From assembly GCA_945271295.1 (NCBI GenBank), contig CALYPG010000003.1:99673-163672 (forward strand): 64,000 nucleotides of DNA. Direction: 5' to 3'. This stretch comes from an uncultured Gilliamella sp. (lineage in GTDB: Bacteria; Pseudomonadota; Gammaproteobacteria; Enterobacterales; Orbaceae). The position numbers were made by a program, and so were the translations under genes. The notes under the pieces are model-generated. The model was not told the DNA's origin, made no database searches, and worked only from the letters and a program-made list of their open reading frames with translations. Shown one piece after another: positions 8,759 through 18,868 of this stretch (within the stretch, counting starts at the first letter, position 1; every line of letters starts with the position of its first letter).

Positions 8759-9520
8759 GTGGGAAAATATAATCGACTAGATCAAATCATGGACTATCTA
8801 AAAATTCATAATCTCGTGACTGTCGAAGAGTTAGTGATAGCAACAGAAGCTTCCCCTGCGACAATCCGTCGAGATTTGATTAAATTAGATCAGCAAGGAG
8901 TAATTAGCCGAACTCATGGGGGGGTCACCCTTAATCGGTTCATTCCTGCTCAACCCACAACTTCAGAAAAAATTCATAAAAATTTTACTGAAAAACAACT
9001 TATTGCTGACATGGCAGCCCAACTGATTAAACCGGGTGATTCAATTGCGCTTGATGCAGGCACCACAACCCTTGAAATCGCTAAAAGAATTACTCAAATG
9101 CCGATTAGGGTTATTACCTCTGATTTACATATTGCCTTATTCTTATCGGAATTTAAGCAAATTGAAGTCACCATTATTGGTGGGAAGATTGATGATAGTA
9201 GCCAGTCTTGTATCGGCGAACATGGGCGCTCATTATTACTACAAATTAATCCTGACATCTCTTTTATTAGTTGTAATTCATGGAGCCTGAATAAAGGAGT
9301 CACGGCACCAACTGAAGATAAAGCCTTAATTAAAGCTAGTTTTGCCGAAAAAGCCGATAGAGTTATTCTGGTTGCCGACAGCAGTAAATATGATTCTTAT
9401 TCGCTATTCACCTCAATTCGATTAAACCGCTTTACGGATATTATTACAGATAATCATTTGGATGCCCAAACGCTACAATTGCTTCAATGCCAGCCATTTA
9501 CATTACACATAGCAGGTTAA
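8759..9520 (+). CDS. DeoR-family transcriptional regulator
   Basis: The 253-residue protein has an N-terminal winged helix (VTVEELVIATEASPATIRRD, residues about 20-39) and the DeoR hallmark GVISRTHGGV near residue 48. A C-terminal sugar-phosphate-binding domain follows, with DAGTTTLEIA near residue 99. The start is a GTG with GAGG upstream; no better ATG exists in the N-terminal part. It is the third gene of the rightward operon and most likely represses both operons until a phosphorylated intermediate binds. The palindrome at 6361-6394 is the obvious candidate operator. Confidence 0.88.
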   Translation: MGKYNRLDQIMDYLKIHNLVTVEELVIATEASPATIRRDLIKLDQQGVISRTHGGVTLNRFIPAQPTTSEKIHKNFTEKQLIADMAAQLIKPGDSIALDAGTTTLEIAKRITQMPIRVITSDLHIALFLSEFKQIEVTIIGGKIDDSSQSCIGEHGRSLLLQINPDISFISCNSWSLNKGVTAPTEDKALIKASFAEKADRVILVADSSKYDSYSLFTSIRLNRFTDIITDNHLDAQTLQLLQCQPFTLHIAG

Positions 9521-9567
9521 TTATCTATTTTTAACACAACACGTAAAAAAATAGAGCGCAAATTGAC

Positions 9568-9594
9568 TAGCAAAGATAGCAAAGATAGCAAAGA
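9568..9594. repeat. Three tandem 9-bp units
   Basis: TAGCAAAGA is repeated three times without interruption in the short gap between the convergent deoR-type gene and ndk. Such a slippage-prone run may vary between strains. No function is evident. Confidence 0.85.
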
Positions 9595-9624
9595 TTATTA
9601 TGCGTTAATCAATAATTAATGCTG

Positions 9625-10047
9625 TTAATAAACAATTTCACTATCGACAAAAAAGTAAGCAATTTCTCTGGCAGCTGATTCTAGAGAATCTGAACCATGC
9701 ACGGCATTTTCTCTTACACTATCGGCAAAATCAGCACGTAATGTTCCTGTTCGCGCTGTTGCCGGATCGGTTGCGCCCATTAACTCGCGATAACGACTAA
9801 TCGCATTTTCAGCTTGCAATACCTGAACAACAATTGGGCCTGACACCATAAACTTAACTAAATTGTCAAAAAACGCTTTATCTTGATGTTCGGCATAAAA
9901 GCCCTCCGCTTGAATTTTAGTTAGCTTGAGCATTTTCAAGGCCACAATATCAAATTTTGCCTGAGTTATACGTGTTTCAATTTCACCAATTAACTGTTTT
10001 CTAACTGCATTGGGTTTGATGATGGAGAGTGTACGTTCAATAGCCAT
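9625..10047 (-). CDS. ndk: Nucleoside diphosphate kinase
   Basis: The 140-residue protein is full length for Ndk, which transfers the gamma phosphate between nucleoside triphosphates and diphosphates. It shows the N-terminal [12 protein letters not shown] and the active-site histidine in ENAVHGSDS near residue 117. It lies 15 bp downstream of pbpC and is probably co-transcribed with it; this pbpC-ndk order also occurs in E. coli. Confidence 0.97.
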   Translation of the reverse strand: MAIERTLSIIKPNAVRKQLIGEIETRITQAKFDIVALKMLKLTKIQAEGFYAEHQDKAFFDNLVKFMVSGPIVVQVLQAENAISRYRELMGATDPATARTGTLRADFADSVRENAVHGSDSLESAAREIAYFFVDSEIVY

Positions 10048-10062
10048 ATGTGTTATCCTTGA

Positions 10063-12360
10063 TTAATCCAATGTAAATTTTATGCGATAAATTTGACCAC
10101 TTTCATCAAATAATAATAAATGCTGTAGCCCTTTTTTTTCTACTGTTAATACCACTTTCTCATTATCTTTAGAGCGTGCAATTAATGCCCCATTTAAAAA
10201 CCACCATTTCTGCCCTGCCCCTCCTTGTGGTGTTAAATCAATGGTTACTGATTGATGACCGGGTAGTCGTTTTATCAATTGATTATCAAGTATTCCAGTA
10301 ATAATTAGTGGTGAAAAAACATCATTGCCAAATACTGGGCAATTTCTATCAATTGGTGGTAACAGTGATTGCCGACGCTCTTTTGGTAATAACCATTCTT
10401 CTAAGGCTATTGGCCAAAGTGCAATGGATTTTTTTTGAGCATCTTTACAATCTGCAGCGACGCGTTCTCCGTATTGATTAACCCAAATATTGATCCAGCC
10501 TGAACGATAGATATTATTCTTAAGCACATTCAATGTATCAAGCGTTGGTGGTATCATATTATTAAATATCCATGCGTTTTTTTGTCGATGGCAATTTGGG
10601 TCATTTGCAGCTAATACTTGACCCGATGGCCAACAGATTTTTTCGGCGGTTACTGAATCTGGTTTGGTCACAGTGGGCAATGCTCGATTCAGGCGACGTT
10701 CCTTATTTAACAATAAAGCATTTACTTGTTGTAAAATTGGTACTGCAGTCACTGCGCCATATTGCCCAACCACAGGGCTGCCATCAGGTCGGCCAACCCA
10801 TATGCCAATTAAATAACGCGGGTTAAGCCCTATTGCCCAAGCATCACGATATCCGTAACTCGTTCCTGTTTTGTAAGCCAATTGATTATTATTAACTAAC
10901 ATTTCTTTAGTTATCCAAGCACTACCGTCGGCAATCAAAGGTTTCTCGACTAACTGGTCATTTTGAATAAATCGTAAAGGACTTACTTTACCATTGCGGG
11001 CAAAGGCACTATAAGCACTGACTAAATTATCCATTCGCAGTGATGCCCCACCTAAAATGTATGATATATTTGGATCATTACCTGCCGACACCAATGGTAA
11101 ACCAACACTCGCCAGCTTACTAGCAAAACGCCTAGGACCATATAATTCAATTAATTGTACCGCTGGCAAATTTAATGAATTTTTTAATGCATCTGCTGCA
11201 CTAACCGGGCCGTGAAAATCTTCATCAAAATTAGTCGGTCGATAATCTGAATTAATACGAGGCACATCTTGTAGTAATGATGCAGAATGAATCATCCCCT
11301 CATCAATAGCCATCGCATAAATAAAAGGCTTTAACGTAGAACCTGGTGAGCGTAGCGCACTAATCATATCCACTTGTCCAAATCGTTCGTTATCATTAAA
11401 ATCAGCCGAACCAACATAGCCTTTTACAGACATATCCGTATGATCTACAACTAAAATGGCAAGTGATGTTTTGGGCGGTAATTGGTTTTTACGATTACTA
11501 GCCAGATCTTCAAGGTTATATTGCAAAGAAAAATCAATAGTTGAATGAATAACATCCTTATTTGGATATTGTTGACGCAATCTTTGCGCTAATAATGGCG
11601 CAAATTGTGGCGTTTTACGTGGGTAAACCCACACTTCATCTTGGCGAACTTGATTGATGATTTCTGGAGTCCAGACATGATTTTCGGCTAATCGGTCTAA
11701 CACTTTATCACGAGCTAGCTTGGCTCTGTTCGGGTATCTATCTGGACGTAATCGACTCGGAGCTTGTGGCAAAACCGCTAATAAAACAGCTTCGCTACGC
11801 GTCAGTGCCTTCGGTTGCTTTCCAAAATATGACCAACTTGCGGCACCAATACCTTCAATGGTGCCACCATAAGGTGCATGGTTAATATATAAAGTTAATA
11901 TTTCTTGTTTGCTATAATGCCATTCCAATTGCAAAGTTCGGAATATTTGTTTCAATTTTCCGGTTAAAGAACGATCATGAGGATCAAGTAAGCGAGCAAC
12001 TTGCATCGAAATAGTACTACCGCCAGACACAATTTTGTTATTAGTCAAATTTTGCCAAGTTGCTCGCAGCAAAGAAAGCGGGTTGATACCGATATGTTTA
12101 TAAAAATGGCGATCTTCATAATTTAATAACACGTCAAGATAATAATCAGGTACTTCATTTAAATTAACTGAGTAACGCCAAATACCATTGCTATCAGCAA
12201 ACCGCCAAAGCGGTGTTTTATCCTGAGCAATAACGGTTTGTGTAGTTTTATTTTGCTGAATTGATAAGGGAAATAAATAATCAGCCACTAAAAAAGCAGC
12301 AAAGAGAAAAATAAATGAGAACAATAATAAGGTAAATATTTTAAAAAGACGCTTTTTCAT
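10063..12360 (-). CDS. pbpC: Penicillin-binding protein 1C
   Basis: A bifunctional peptidoglycan synthase. A membrane anchor lies at residues about 6-26. The glycosyltransferase 51 domain contains NYEDRHFYKHIGINP and GGSTISMQVAR. The transpeptidase domain has the nucleophile in SPGSTLKPFIY and KTGTSYG as the third motif. A C-terminal BiPBP_C-like beta domain follows. I chose the ATG at 12360 (MKKRLFK) over an upstream TTG at 12369. No good Shine-Dalgarno is visible, because the initiation region is formed by the 38-bp element at 12364-12401. It follows yfhM, as in enterobacteria, where the alpha-2-macroglobulin is thought to cooperate with PBP1C. Confidence 0.95.
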   Translation of the reverse strand: MKKRLFKIFTLLLFSFIFLFAAFLVADYLFPLSIQQNKTTQTVIAQDKTPLWRFADSNGIWRYSVNLNEVPDYYLDVLLNYEDRHFYKHIGINPLSLLRATWQNLTNNKIVSGGSTISMQVARLLDPHDRSLTGKLKQIFRTLQLEWHYSKQEILTLYINHAPYGGTIEGIGAASWSYFGKQPKALTRSEAVLLAVLPQAPSRLRPDRYPNRAKLARDKVLDRLAENHVWTPEIINQVRQDEVWVYPRKTPQFAPLLAQRLRQQYPNKDVIHSTIDFSLQYNLEDLASNRKNQLPPKTSLAILVVDHTDMSVKGYVGSADFNDNERFGQVDMISALRSPGSTLKPFIYAMAIDEGMIHSASLLQDVPRINSDYRPTNFDEDFHGPVSAADALKNSLNLPAVQLIELYGPRRFASKLASVGLPLVSAGNDPNISYILGGASLRMDNLVSAYSAFARNGKVSPLRFIQNDQLVEKPLIADGSAWITKEMLVNNNQLAYKTGTSYGYRDAWAIGLNPRYLIGIWVGRPDGSPVVGQYGAVTAVPILQQVNALLLNKERRLNRALPTVTKPDSVTAEKICWPSGQVLAANDPNCHRQKNAWIFNNMIPPTLDTLNVLKNNIYRSGWINIWVNQYGERVAADCKDAQKKSIALWPIALEEWLLPKERRQSLLPPIDRNCPVFGNDVFSPLIITGILDNQLIKRLPGHQSVTIDLTPQGGAGQKWWFLNGALIARSKDNEKVVLTVEKKGLQHLLLFDESGQIYRIKFTLD

Positions 12361-12363
12361 TAT

Positions 12364-12401
12364 TGTCAAAATGTTTCAGGTTAGGATGACGTTTCAGTCA
12401 T
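12364..12401 (-). repeat. 38-bp interspersed element, copy A
   Basis: It aligns without gaps to the other copies. The right half is a perfect stem of five: ATGAC, loop GTTTCA, GTCAT on the plus strand. It ends three bases before the pbpC start codon, so it forms that gene's 5' untranslated region and could affect translation. Confidence 0.8.
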
Positions 12402-12404
12402 AAT

Positions 12405-12434
12405 ATTGCCCACCAACTTCCATTGATGGGCAAT
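12405..12434 (-). terminator. Hairpin after yfhM
   Basis: ATTGCCCA and TGGGCAAT form a perfect 8-bp stem with a 14-nt loop about 55 nt past the yfhM stop. No T-run follows on the minus strand, so it may attenuate or stabilise mRNA rather than end transcription into pbpC. Confidence 0.5.
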
Positions 12435-12489
12435 TGAGTAATGGATAAATTTTAACCATAGCATATTACGCTAAAGGTTGCTAACGTGA

Positions 12490-15400
12490 TTAATTACTCC
12501 AATTACGTTGAATAATTGATATTAAATCCAGTGAGCCACCAACAGCAAACCATTCAGGATGATACATAGATTCAACATAAGGATAAGGATTTGTATAATC
12601 ACCTGCTGTTACTGCTCTAACCAAGTAAGCCACACGTTTTCGATATTTATTTGGCAAAATATAATTATGAATATCAACTGCAGCCACATACCTATCATCT
12701 CGATACTCTTGATATTTAATATCATTACTGTTTTCATATTTCAGGATATTAACAAGTTCAGGGATCTCAGTTAAATTCACGCTGCTATCCAATAAATTTT
12801 GATTTTCAAGTTCAAATCCTGCAGGCACAAAATCTACAATTAAAGCATCATGAATTGCTTGTTTTGCCATAACTTCTACTACAACAACCATCAAATCGCC
12901 TACTTGTAATTTTTCTGGTCTAAGTGCCTCACCTTTTAAATTATAATAAGAGCGACTAATAGTTAGAACATTATCAGACGCTGTAGGAGCGGGTGATTTT
13001 TTACTATAACCCGATATGCTAAATTTAAGGTAAAGCGGTTCGGCGTTTTCTGGATTGGTAACAGTTAATCCTTTTTCAAGATAATCATAACTAAATGAAC
13101 GTGTTAATGTTTGATTTATCTCATTTAATTGTTCATTAATTTGAACCTTGAAAGACGATGAGACTTTACGCTGTTCTAATAACCAACCAGCCCTAAATAA
13201 TGCGTTTAATTCTTGAGTAGAAAAATAACGTTTATCATTCAATAACTCTGATAAATTAAACAAATAATCAGCTTGTCTGTCAGTATTCAAGTCATTTTCG
13301 ATTAATAATGATAAGATTAACGCTTTATCGCGAACTGAACTGCCATAATCGCCTAACCAATAATTTTTACTATCATAATTGGTAGTAAATACTTCAGGTG
13401 TCAGTTGGTTATAAATATTTTCAAAACCGACTAACTTAGCAGACAATGCTAATTGTGCTATCGGTAATGGCGATAATTTGATTGAGTTATCCGTTTTCAC
13501 TTGCTCAGACATGCGGTTAATTTCATTACGCATAGCTGGTGTAATTTTATTTTGTTTAGCCAATACCATCAATGCATAAGCTTTAGTAGCAAATTGAATA
13601 TAATCAGTGTTTACTGAACTATCGTAACTTTGCAGATTATTGAAAGTGTTAGCATCATAAATATATTGTCCAATGCGATTCATGGCTGAATTAAGCGCTG
13701 TGTCACTAACCTGATAACCACGTTCTTTGGCTTGTAATAAAAACTCAGTAGCATAAACAGAAAGCCAATGTTCTTCTGAACTTTCTCTATTCCATAAACC
13801 AAAACTACCATTTGTACGTTGCATCGATAAGATGCGAGCAATACCTAACTGCACTTGTTCACGCCGTTTTTCATCGGTATCGGTTTTAATTCCTAGTGCA
13901 ACTAACTGTTCTTGGTTCACATACAAAGACGGATACAATCCACTGATGGTTTGTTCTAAACAACCATAAGGATAAGCAAACAAACTTTTAATATATTGAG
14001 CAATATTTAGTGGCGGTTGATTAGATATAATCAATTTTCCATCTACCGTGTTATCGATTAATTCATTTACAATAGGTTCAGAAAATGTCCAACTTTCACC
14101 ACCATTAATCGCTACAGCATAATTTTTATTGGTTGCTGCATAAGCAGGTCGTACACCAATTTTCCAAGTACGATTTATTTGATAATCAGAACCATCTTCA
14201 AGGGTAATACCTTTAACATTAACAGTCACGCCTCCTTGACCATATCCATAGTCAGTGATAACCGGCACTGAAATTATTCTTCGTTGTTGGCTATTAAATG
14301 TCAATGTAGTTGATTGAGGTTTTTCTTGATGTAACAGACCTGTAGTTGTAATATCGATTTGCATGGTCTGATTTTTTTCTGTCAAGTTATTAATATCTAA
14401 AGCGAGTACCGCATGATCGCCACCAGATAGGAATCGCGGAATAGATAATTCTGCAACAACAGGGGCTGCAACAATCATGGTTTGTTCTGCTTTGCCAAAA
14501 CGATCATCATCCCATGCTTGCGCCATTATGCGTAATTCACCATTAAAATTAGGTAAAGGGAGATCAATACTGCCTTCCCCCTCTTCATTTAATTCGATAG
14601 TAGCGAGTTGTTGCGCAACAATATTGACTTCGGTCATTGGTTTTTTACCACCAGGGGCGCTTTGGCTAAGCATCGCATCCCCACCAAAACTCATATTGAC
14701 AGTCCGTCCAGTTCCTTCGATTAGTTTGCCATAAACATCATAAAGATCAACATTATAACTTTTTCGTCCTAGGAAGGCACTATAAGGGTCGGGGGTAGCA
14801 AAACGAGTTATATTTAATACACCTGAATCAACTGCCGATACCAATATAGTCACTTTTTGATCTGTTTGGACTTGATCTTTATCCAATTTGATTTTAATCG
14901 GAATTGTTTTTTCTGGTTCAGTTTTCTTCGGTGCATCAATAACCACATTTAACTGACGATGAGAAGTATCAATTGGTAAGTAGAGCAATCCAATTGCACG
15001 TTTAACAGTCTGCACTGCCGCATCGGTTGACGGTCTAATAATCATGGCATTAATATAAATATCATGACGTCCCCAATCTTCTATTGGGATCTCAACATCC
15101 AAACCTTTTTCATCTACGACAGCTATATTTTGTTTCCACAACATACCATCGTTAGTTTCGAGAGAAATATAACCCGATCCTGCTACAGGTGCTTGTATAT
15201 GTACTTTCGCAGTATCACCTACTGCATAAGATGTTTTATCAATGCTCAATTTAACCTGATCTGGGCGGACTGAATTAGAGCCATTAGTATTATCTTCCCA
15301 ACTATAACCACTCCAGAACCGAACACTGCTCATAATATTATTTTTGGTATCAACTACCTCTAAACGATAACTACCATAATCATCAGGTTGATAGCTAACT

Positions 15401-17586
15401 TTAGTTGTACTATTTTCTGCAATAGATAATTGTTCTTCTGAGACAATAAATTCACTGGAATTATATTGTTGTTGCCAACCATCACTATCAGACCAGCTCC
15501 AATAATAATTACGTCGTTCTCGAACAATTCTCGCTTTTAAGTCATTGGTTGCTTGTTTTTGTCCATCAAAATCGATATAGGCAACTTCAAATTCAGCAAT
15601 CGACCCTTTATCAATGGTTGGGCGATTTTCATAACGATCAGTCGACCAATCATAATAAGGTGATTCGGCAAACAATGCTTGGATTGCGGGCATTTGGTTG
15701 GCAGGCCAAATGGTTTGACTTGCATAACGAGTTACTGGCCGACCGCCAGAATCTAGCAAGCTAGCTTGAAACACAACTTTAACCGGAGAACGTAAATCAC
15801 GCCAATTACTACTTTCCACATTAACATGGGCAACACCGTTGTTATCAAGTGACTGCTCAATACTATCAAGGTGCTGATCTGTCATATTGTCAGTTATTGC
15901 GCCAATTTTATAACCTGCAAGTTCAGCAATAGAGTCAATTTTTTTCAGATAAAGATTACCTTCCAAACTATTGCCTGATGCAGGTGCACCATACAAATAC
16001 CAAGCTTTAACATCAAAGTCGACGCTTTTGCCTGTGACAATTGGTTTAGACGAAGTTGTGTTGATCTCCATTGCGATACGTTCAGGTAAAAAATCCTCAA
16101 CTTGGAAATTAGCATAACGATAATTATCATCACCTAAATTAAAACGGAACGTCCATTTACCCGTGGCGGCATCACTTGGAATAACAAATTGCCACTGATA
16201 TAACCCATGTGAGTTAGGTTTAGCATCGACAGTTAAATTACGCACCACTTGTTCATCAGGTGCTATAACATCGACAATAATTGGCTGTTCTGGTAATAGT
16301 TTGCCATCTGCATTACGTAATAATGCATTAAAATATACCGTTTCTTGTGGGCGATATAGATCACGAGCACTAAATGCGAATAATTGTTTTTGATAAAAAG
16401 CATTACCAGACCGATTAAACTCACGCAAATCAAGTGCATTGTGTTTTAAATCAACAAATGAAGTTTGTTGCCCATCACTTGCTGTTAGTAATGAATAATC
16501 AATTTCATCTGGTAAAGTGATTTCGGCATAACCTTGTTTATCAGATTGCACAACAATAGGGAGACACTTTTCTTTGCTATCGCGCCTACTGTTATTACAC
16601 TGCATCGATAAACGTATATCAGCAAGTGGTTGGCCATTATCAAGTGCATGAGTAATAACTTCTAATTTTCTATTTTCATAAACATGGACAGAAATTCCAA
16701 TATTACTAATTGAAAATAGTGTAGCAGGATTAGAAAAATCATAGCTTCCAGCTCGATTCATTACAGCAATATATACACCTTCTTTTTGAAGTTCTTCAAT
16801 TTTAGATAAATTGATTAATACTGATTCTTGAGCATTGCGTTTAGGATTTAGATCAAAGCGAGAAGAATAAACCAAATCAGCATATTTATTTAAATCCTGA
16901 GAATGCCAACTTGTAAAACGATTAATCAATCCAAAATTTTCCATAAATTCAGGCAATTTTTCTGGTCTAATTTTGAAAAAATTAACATCAATTTTATCAA
17001 CATTAAGCGTAATAACCGGTAAACCTGTCATAGATTTACTTGGTAGTAAAAATCCATTACTAGCAAAACCAACTAACGGTTGTCGATCACGAGTGGTGAA
17101 TTCGGCTTGATAAACTGATTTTAAATGACTGTCATTAATTGCTGCTAACATTTTATCAATAGTTAAAGATAACTTACGATTAGGTTCTAAAAAACGATGT
17201 CTTAATTCAAGACCGTTATCAGAAAGTTCCCAAGCGCCATCTACTTTACCTTTTTCTTGATCAACTAAACGCAGTAAATTAGGAAAATTGAGTTGAGGAT
17301 TAAGTGGTACGGAAAAAGTGACAACCAAAGTACTTGAACCATCAAGAATAACTTCAGAACTATCAATAACAGTTAATTGTTTATTTCGGTATTTTTCAAC
17401 CAATTCTGGAGTTGAAGTAAAAGTTTTTGGGGAATGGGAATTTTGATTAACATTATCAACATTCTCTTTAAGCTCAGTTGTTGGTTGAGTTTCGTTGGAT
17501 GTTGAAACTGAATTTTGTTTATTATTATCGCAACCTAGTAATGCTAATAACATACTTAATATAACCAGTCGCTTTACTAATCCCAT
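12490..17586 (-). CDS. yfhM: Alpha-2-macroglobulin family lipoprotein
   Basis: A protein of about 1,700 residues with a lipoprotein signal ending in LLALLGC near residue 19, so it is probably anchored in the periplasm. It has the bacterial alpha-2-macroglobulin layout of repeated MG domains, bait region, thioester domain and C-terminal beta domains. The thioester motif CLEQ is intact at codons 13951-13962, within YPYGCLEQTISG. Such proteins trap attacking proteases and are thought to guard the envelope with PBP1C. Its position just upstream of pbpC is the usual one. I prefer the ATG at 17586, which has AAGG eight bases before it, over a GTG nine bases upstream. Confidence 0.95.
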   Translation of the reverse strand: MGLVKRLVILSMLLALLGCDNNKQNSVSTSNETQPTTELKENVDNVNQNSHSPKTFTSTPELVEKYRNKQLTVIDSSEVILDGSSTLVVTFSVPLNPQLNFPNLLRLVDQEKGKVDGAWELSDNGLELRHRFLEPNRKLSLTIDKMLAAINDSHLKSVYQAEFTTRDRQPLVGFASNGFLLPSKSMTGLPVITLNVDKIDVNFFKIRPEKLPEFMENFGLINRFTSWHSQDLNKYADLVYSSRFDLNPKRNAQESVLINLSKIEELQKEGVYIAVMNRAGSYDFSNPATLFSISNIGISVHVYENRKLEVITHALDNGQPLADIRLSMQCNNSRRDSKEKCLPIVVQSDKQGYAEITLPDEIDYSLLTASDGQQTSFVDLKHNALDLREFNRSGNAFYQKQLFAFSARDLYRPQETVYFNALLRNADGKLLPEQPIIVDVIAPDEQVVRNLTVDAKPNSHGLYQWQFVIPSDAATGKWTFRFNLGDDNYRYANFQVEDFLPERIAMEINTTSSKPIVTGKSVDFDVKAWYLYGAPASGNSLEGNLYLKKIDSIAELAGYKIGAITDNMTDQHLDSIEQSLDNNGVAHVNVESSNWRDLRSPVKVVFQASLLDSGGRPVTRYASQTIWPANQMPAIQALFAESPYYDWSTDRYENRPTIDKGSIAEFEVAYIDFDGQKQATNDLKARIVRERRNYYWSWSDSDGWQQQYNSSEFIVSEEQLSIAENSTTKVSYQPDDYGSYRLEVVDTKNNIMSSVRFWSGYSWEDNTNGSNSVRPDQVKLSIDKTSYAVGDTAKVHIQAPVAGSGYISLETNDGMLWKQNIAVVDEKGLDVEIPIEDWGRHDIYINAMIIRPSTDAAVQTVKRAIGLLYLPIDTSHRQLNVVIDAPKKTEPEKTIPIKIKLDKDQVQTDQKVTILVSAVDSGVLNITRFATPDPYSAFLGRKSYNVDLYDVYGKLIEGTGRTVNMSFGGDAMLSQSAPGGKKPMTEVNIVAQQLATIELNEEGEGSIDLPLPNFNGELRIMAQAWDDDRFGKAEQTMIVAAPVVAELSIPRFLSGGDHAVLALDINNLTEKNQTMQIDITTTGLLHQEKPQSTTLTFNSQQRRIISVPVITDYGYGQGGVTVNVKGITLEDGSDYQINRTWKIGVRPAYAATNKNYAVAINGGESWTFSEPIVNELIDNTVDGKLIISNQPPLNIAQYIKSLFAYPYGCLEQTISGLYPSLYVNQEQLVALGIKTDTDEKRREQVQLGIARILSMQRTNGSFGLWNRESSEEHWLSVYATEFLLQAKERGYQVSDTALNSAMNRIGQYIYDANTFNNLQSYDSSVNTDYIQFATKAYALMVLAKQNKITPAMRNEINRMSEQVKTDNSIKLSPLPIAQLALSAKLVGFENIYNQLTPEVFTTNYDSKNYWLGDYGSSVRDKALILSLLIENDLNTDRQADYLFNLSELLNDKRYFSTQELNALFRAGWLLEQRKVSSSFKVQINEQLNEINQTLTRSFSYDYLEKGLTVTNPENAEPLYLKFSISGYSKKSPAPTASDNVLTISRSYYNLKGEALRPEKLQVGDLMVVVVEVMAKQAIHDALIVDFVPAGFELENQNLLDSSVNLTEIPELVNILKYENSNDIKYQEYRDDRYVAAVDIHNYILPNKYRKRVAYLVRAVTAGDYTNPYPYVESMYHPEWFAVGGSLDLISIIQRNWSN

Positions 17587-17848
17587 TATTTTCACCTTAT
17601 TCCTAGTTAAAAATCGTCAATTATCATTATAAAAATAAATTATTACCATAATGTCATATGGTATTTTGCCTATATTATGCACGCACGAGATAGGTTTGGC
17701 AAAAGATGTTTATTAAAATCTTAGTACAGTAATGAAACAATGATGCTAAAAAGGTAAAGAATAAAATCGATATATTATTGTTAGAATAAGAGATTATGAA
17801 AAATTGCCAGCGATATAAATTAAATATTAAGTAAATAAAATTGAAAAC
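17587..17848. other. Gene-free stretch between yfhM and prophage remnant
   Basis: It presumably contains the yfhM promoter and the left boundary of the Mu-like remnant. No terminal TG...CA pair or flanking 5-bp duplication could be identified by eye, and no coding frame is convincing. Confidence 0.5.
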
Positions 17849-17889
17849 GGCTAATCAGCGTTTATTAATGATCAAAACGCTTATTAGCC
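17849..17889 (-). terminator. Hairpin after Mu-like repressor
   Basis: GGCTAAT-AGCGTTT pairs with AAACGCT-ATTAGCC, with one mismatch between blocks and a loop of about ten bases. It lies just past the repressor stop and is a likely terminator. Confidence 0.55.
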
Positions 17890-17907
17890 AATTGAAACAC
17901 ATCTACA

Positions 17908-18618
17908 TTATTTTTTTAATACCAATCTTTCATATTTTGCAATCACTTTAAATGTTGGCTCTTCTTTGGGTGAGATAGCAAAACTTTGATAATTCGAGTT
18001 ATCGCTGATAACTTTGTATGCAACTTCTATAGGTTTATATTGTAACCTTTTTACCATTAATACATTATTGAATAATATAACATAGATACCGTCTAACGCT
18101 TTTGCTTGTTGCCTTTCGTCATAGATACTTACTAATAATGTATCACCAGCTTTAATTGTATCAGCCATACTGTCATCACCGGCAATGAAGGTAGCTAACT
18201 TGATGCTTGACAATCCTTGTCGCTCAACAAACTGCTTAGAAAGTATGATTGGTCCAGCATTATTTGCGGTAACCTTTACGTTACTTGCATCAGATGTGTC
18301 GACCTCTAATTCAGATACAATTATATAGTTTTTGAAAAAATCATTATCAACCGTTGCTTTAATGAGTTTTTTATCGCTAGTGTCATAATTTATTGTTAAT
18401 TCCTGCATATAATTATCTTTATTTTTTTCAAGGATCTTTAATAGTTTGCATTTATTTATGACATTAGATACTTCATATTCATAACCGCCGCCTTTTTTTC
18501 CTTTAGCTTTACGCTTTGGCCAGTTTTCGTTCTTTGCTCTTAACGATACACCTTGTACAGTTTTTGGGCAATTATATTTACCTGCTATATCTTTTGGCGT
18601 TAACCAAATCTCTTTCAT
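17908..18618 (-). CDS. Mu-type repressor with S24/LexA-like peptidase domain
   Basis: 236 residues. The N-terminus (IWLTPKDIAGKYNCPKTVQG onward) is a Mu repressor/transposase operator-binding domain and is visibly related to the N-terminus of the transposase at 19091. Both share a TVQG segment, then ENW and YEY blocks. The C-terminal half is an S24 peptidase fold with Ser150 (GDDSM) and Lys190 (MVKRL), the LexA dyad. An Ala-Gly at 121-122 is a plausible self-cleavage site. This suggests an SOS-inducible repressor rather than a Mu c protein of classical type. It is divergent from ner across an operator region. Confidence 0.85.
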   Translation of the reverse strand: MKEIWLTPKDIAGKYNCPKTVQGVSLRAKNENWPKRKAKGKKGGGYEYEVSNVINKCKLLKILEKNKDNYMQELTINYDTSDKKLIKATVDNDFFKNYIIVSELEVDTSDASNVKVTANNAGPIILSKQFVERQGLSSIKLATFIAGDDSMADTIKAGDTLLVSIYDERQQAKALDGIYVILFNNVLMVKRLQYKPIEVAYKVISDNSNYQSFAISPKEEPTFKVIAKYERLVLKK

Positions 18619-18628
18619 GTTTTTGCCT

Positions 18629-18800
18629 CACATTTAAAGTCAGTTTAAAGTTTTGCTTTAAACTTTAAATTTAAAATAAATAATTATTTATCATTAAGTT
18701 AACTAAAGAAAATAAACGAACACGCTGATTTATTATTAAAAATAACTTGAAAGAAACGTTGCAATTATCTTTAAAGTAAATTATTATCACTTACAAGTTG
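18629..18800. promoter_or_regulatory. Early operator region of Mu-like element
   Basis: Several CTTTAAA/TTTAAAG boxes cluster here, including a perfect inverted repeat at 18642-18664 (AGTTTAAAG, five bases, CTTTAAACT) and another box near 18768. ACTTGAAAG also occurs twice. They lie between divergent repressor and ner, where Mu repressor and Ner bind to choose between lysogeny and transposition. Confidence 0.6.
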
Positions 18801-18868
18801 CAGTTACACTTGAAAGTTTAGCTTAGTAGTAAGTAGTTATTGTTACATTTTTTAAAAGGGTGGTAAAT

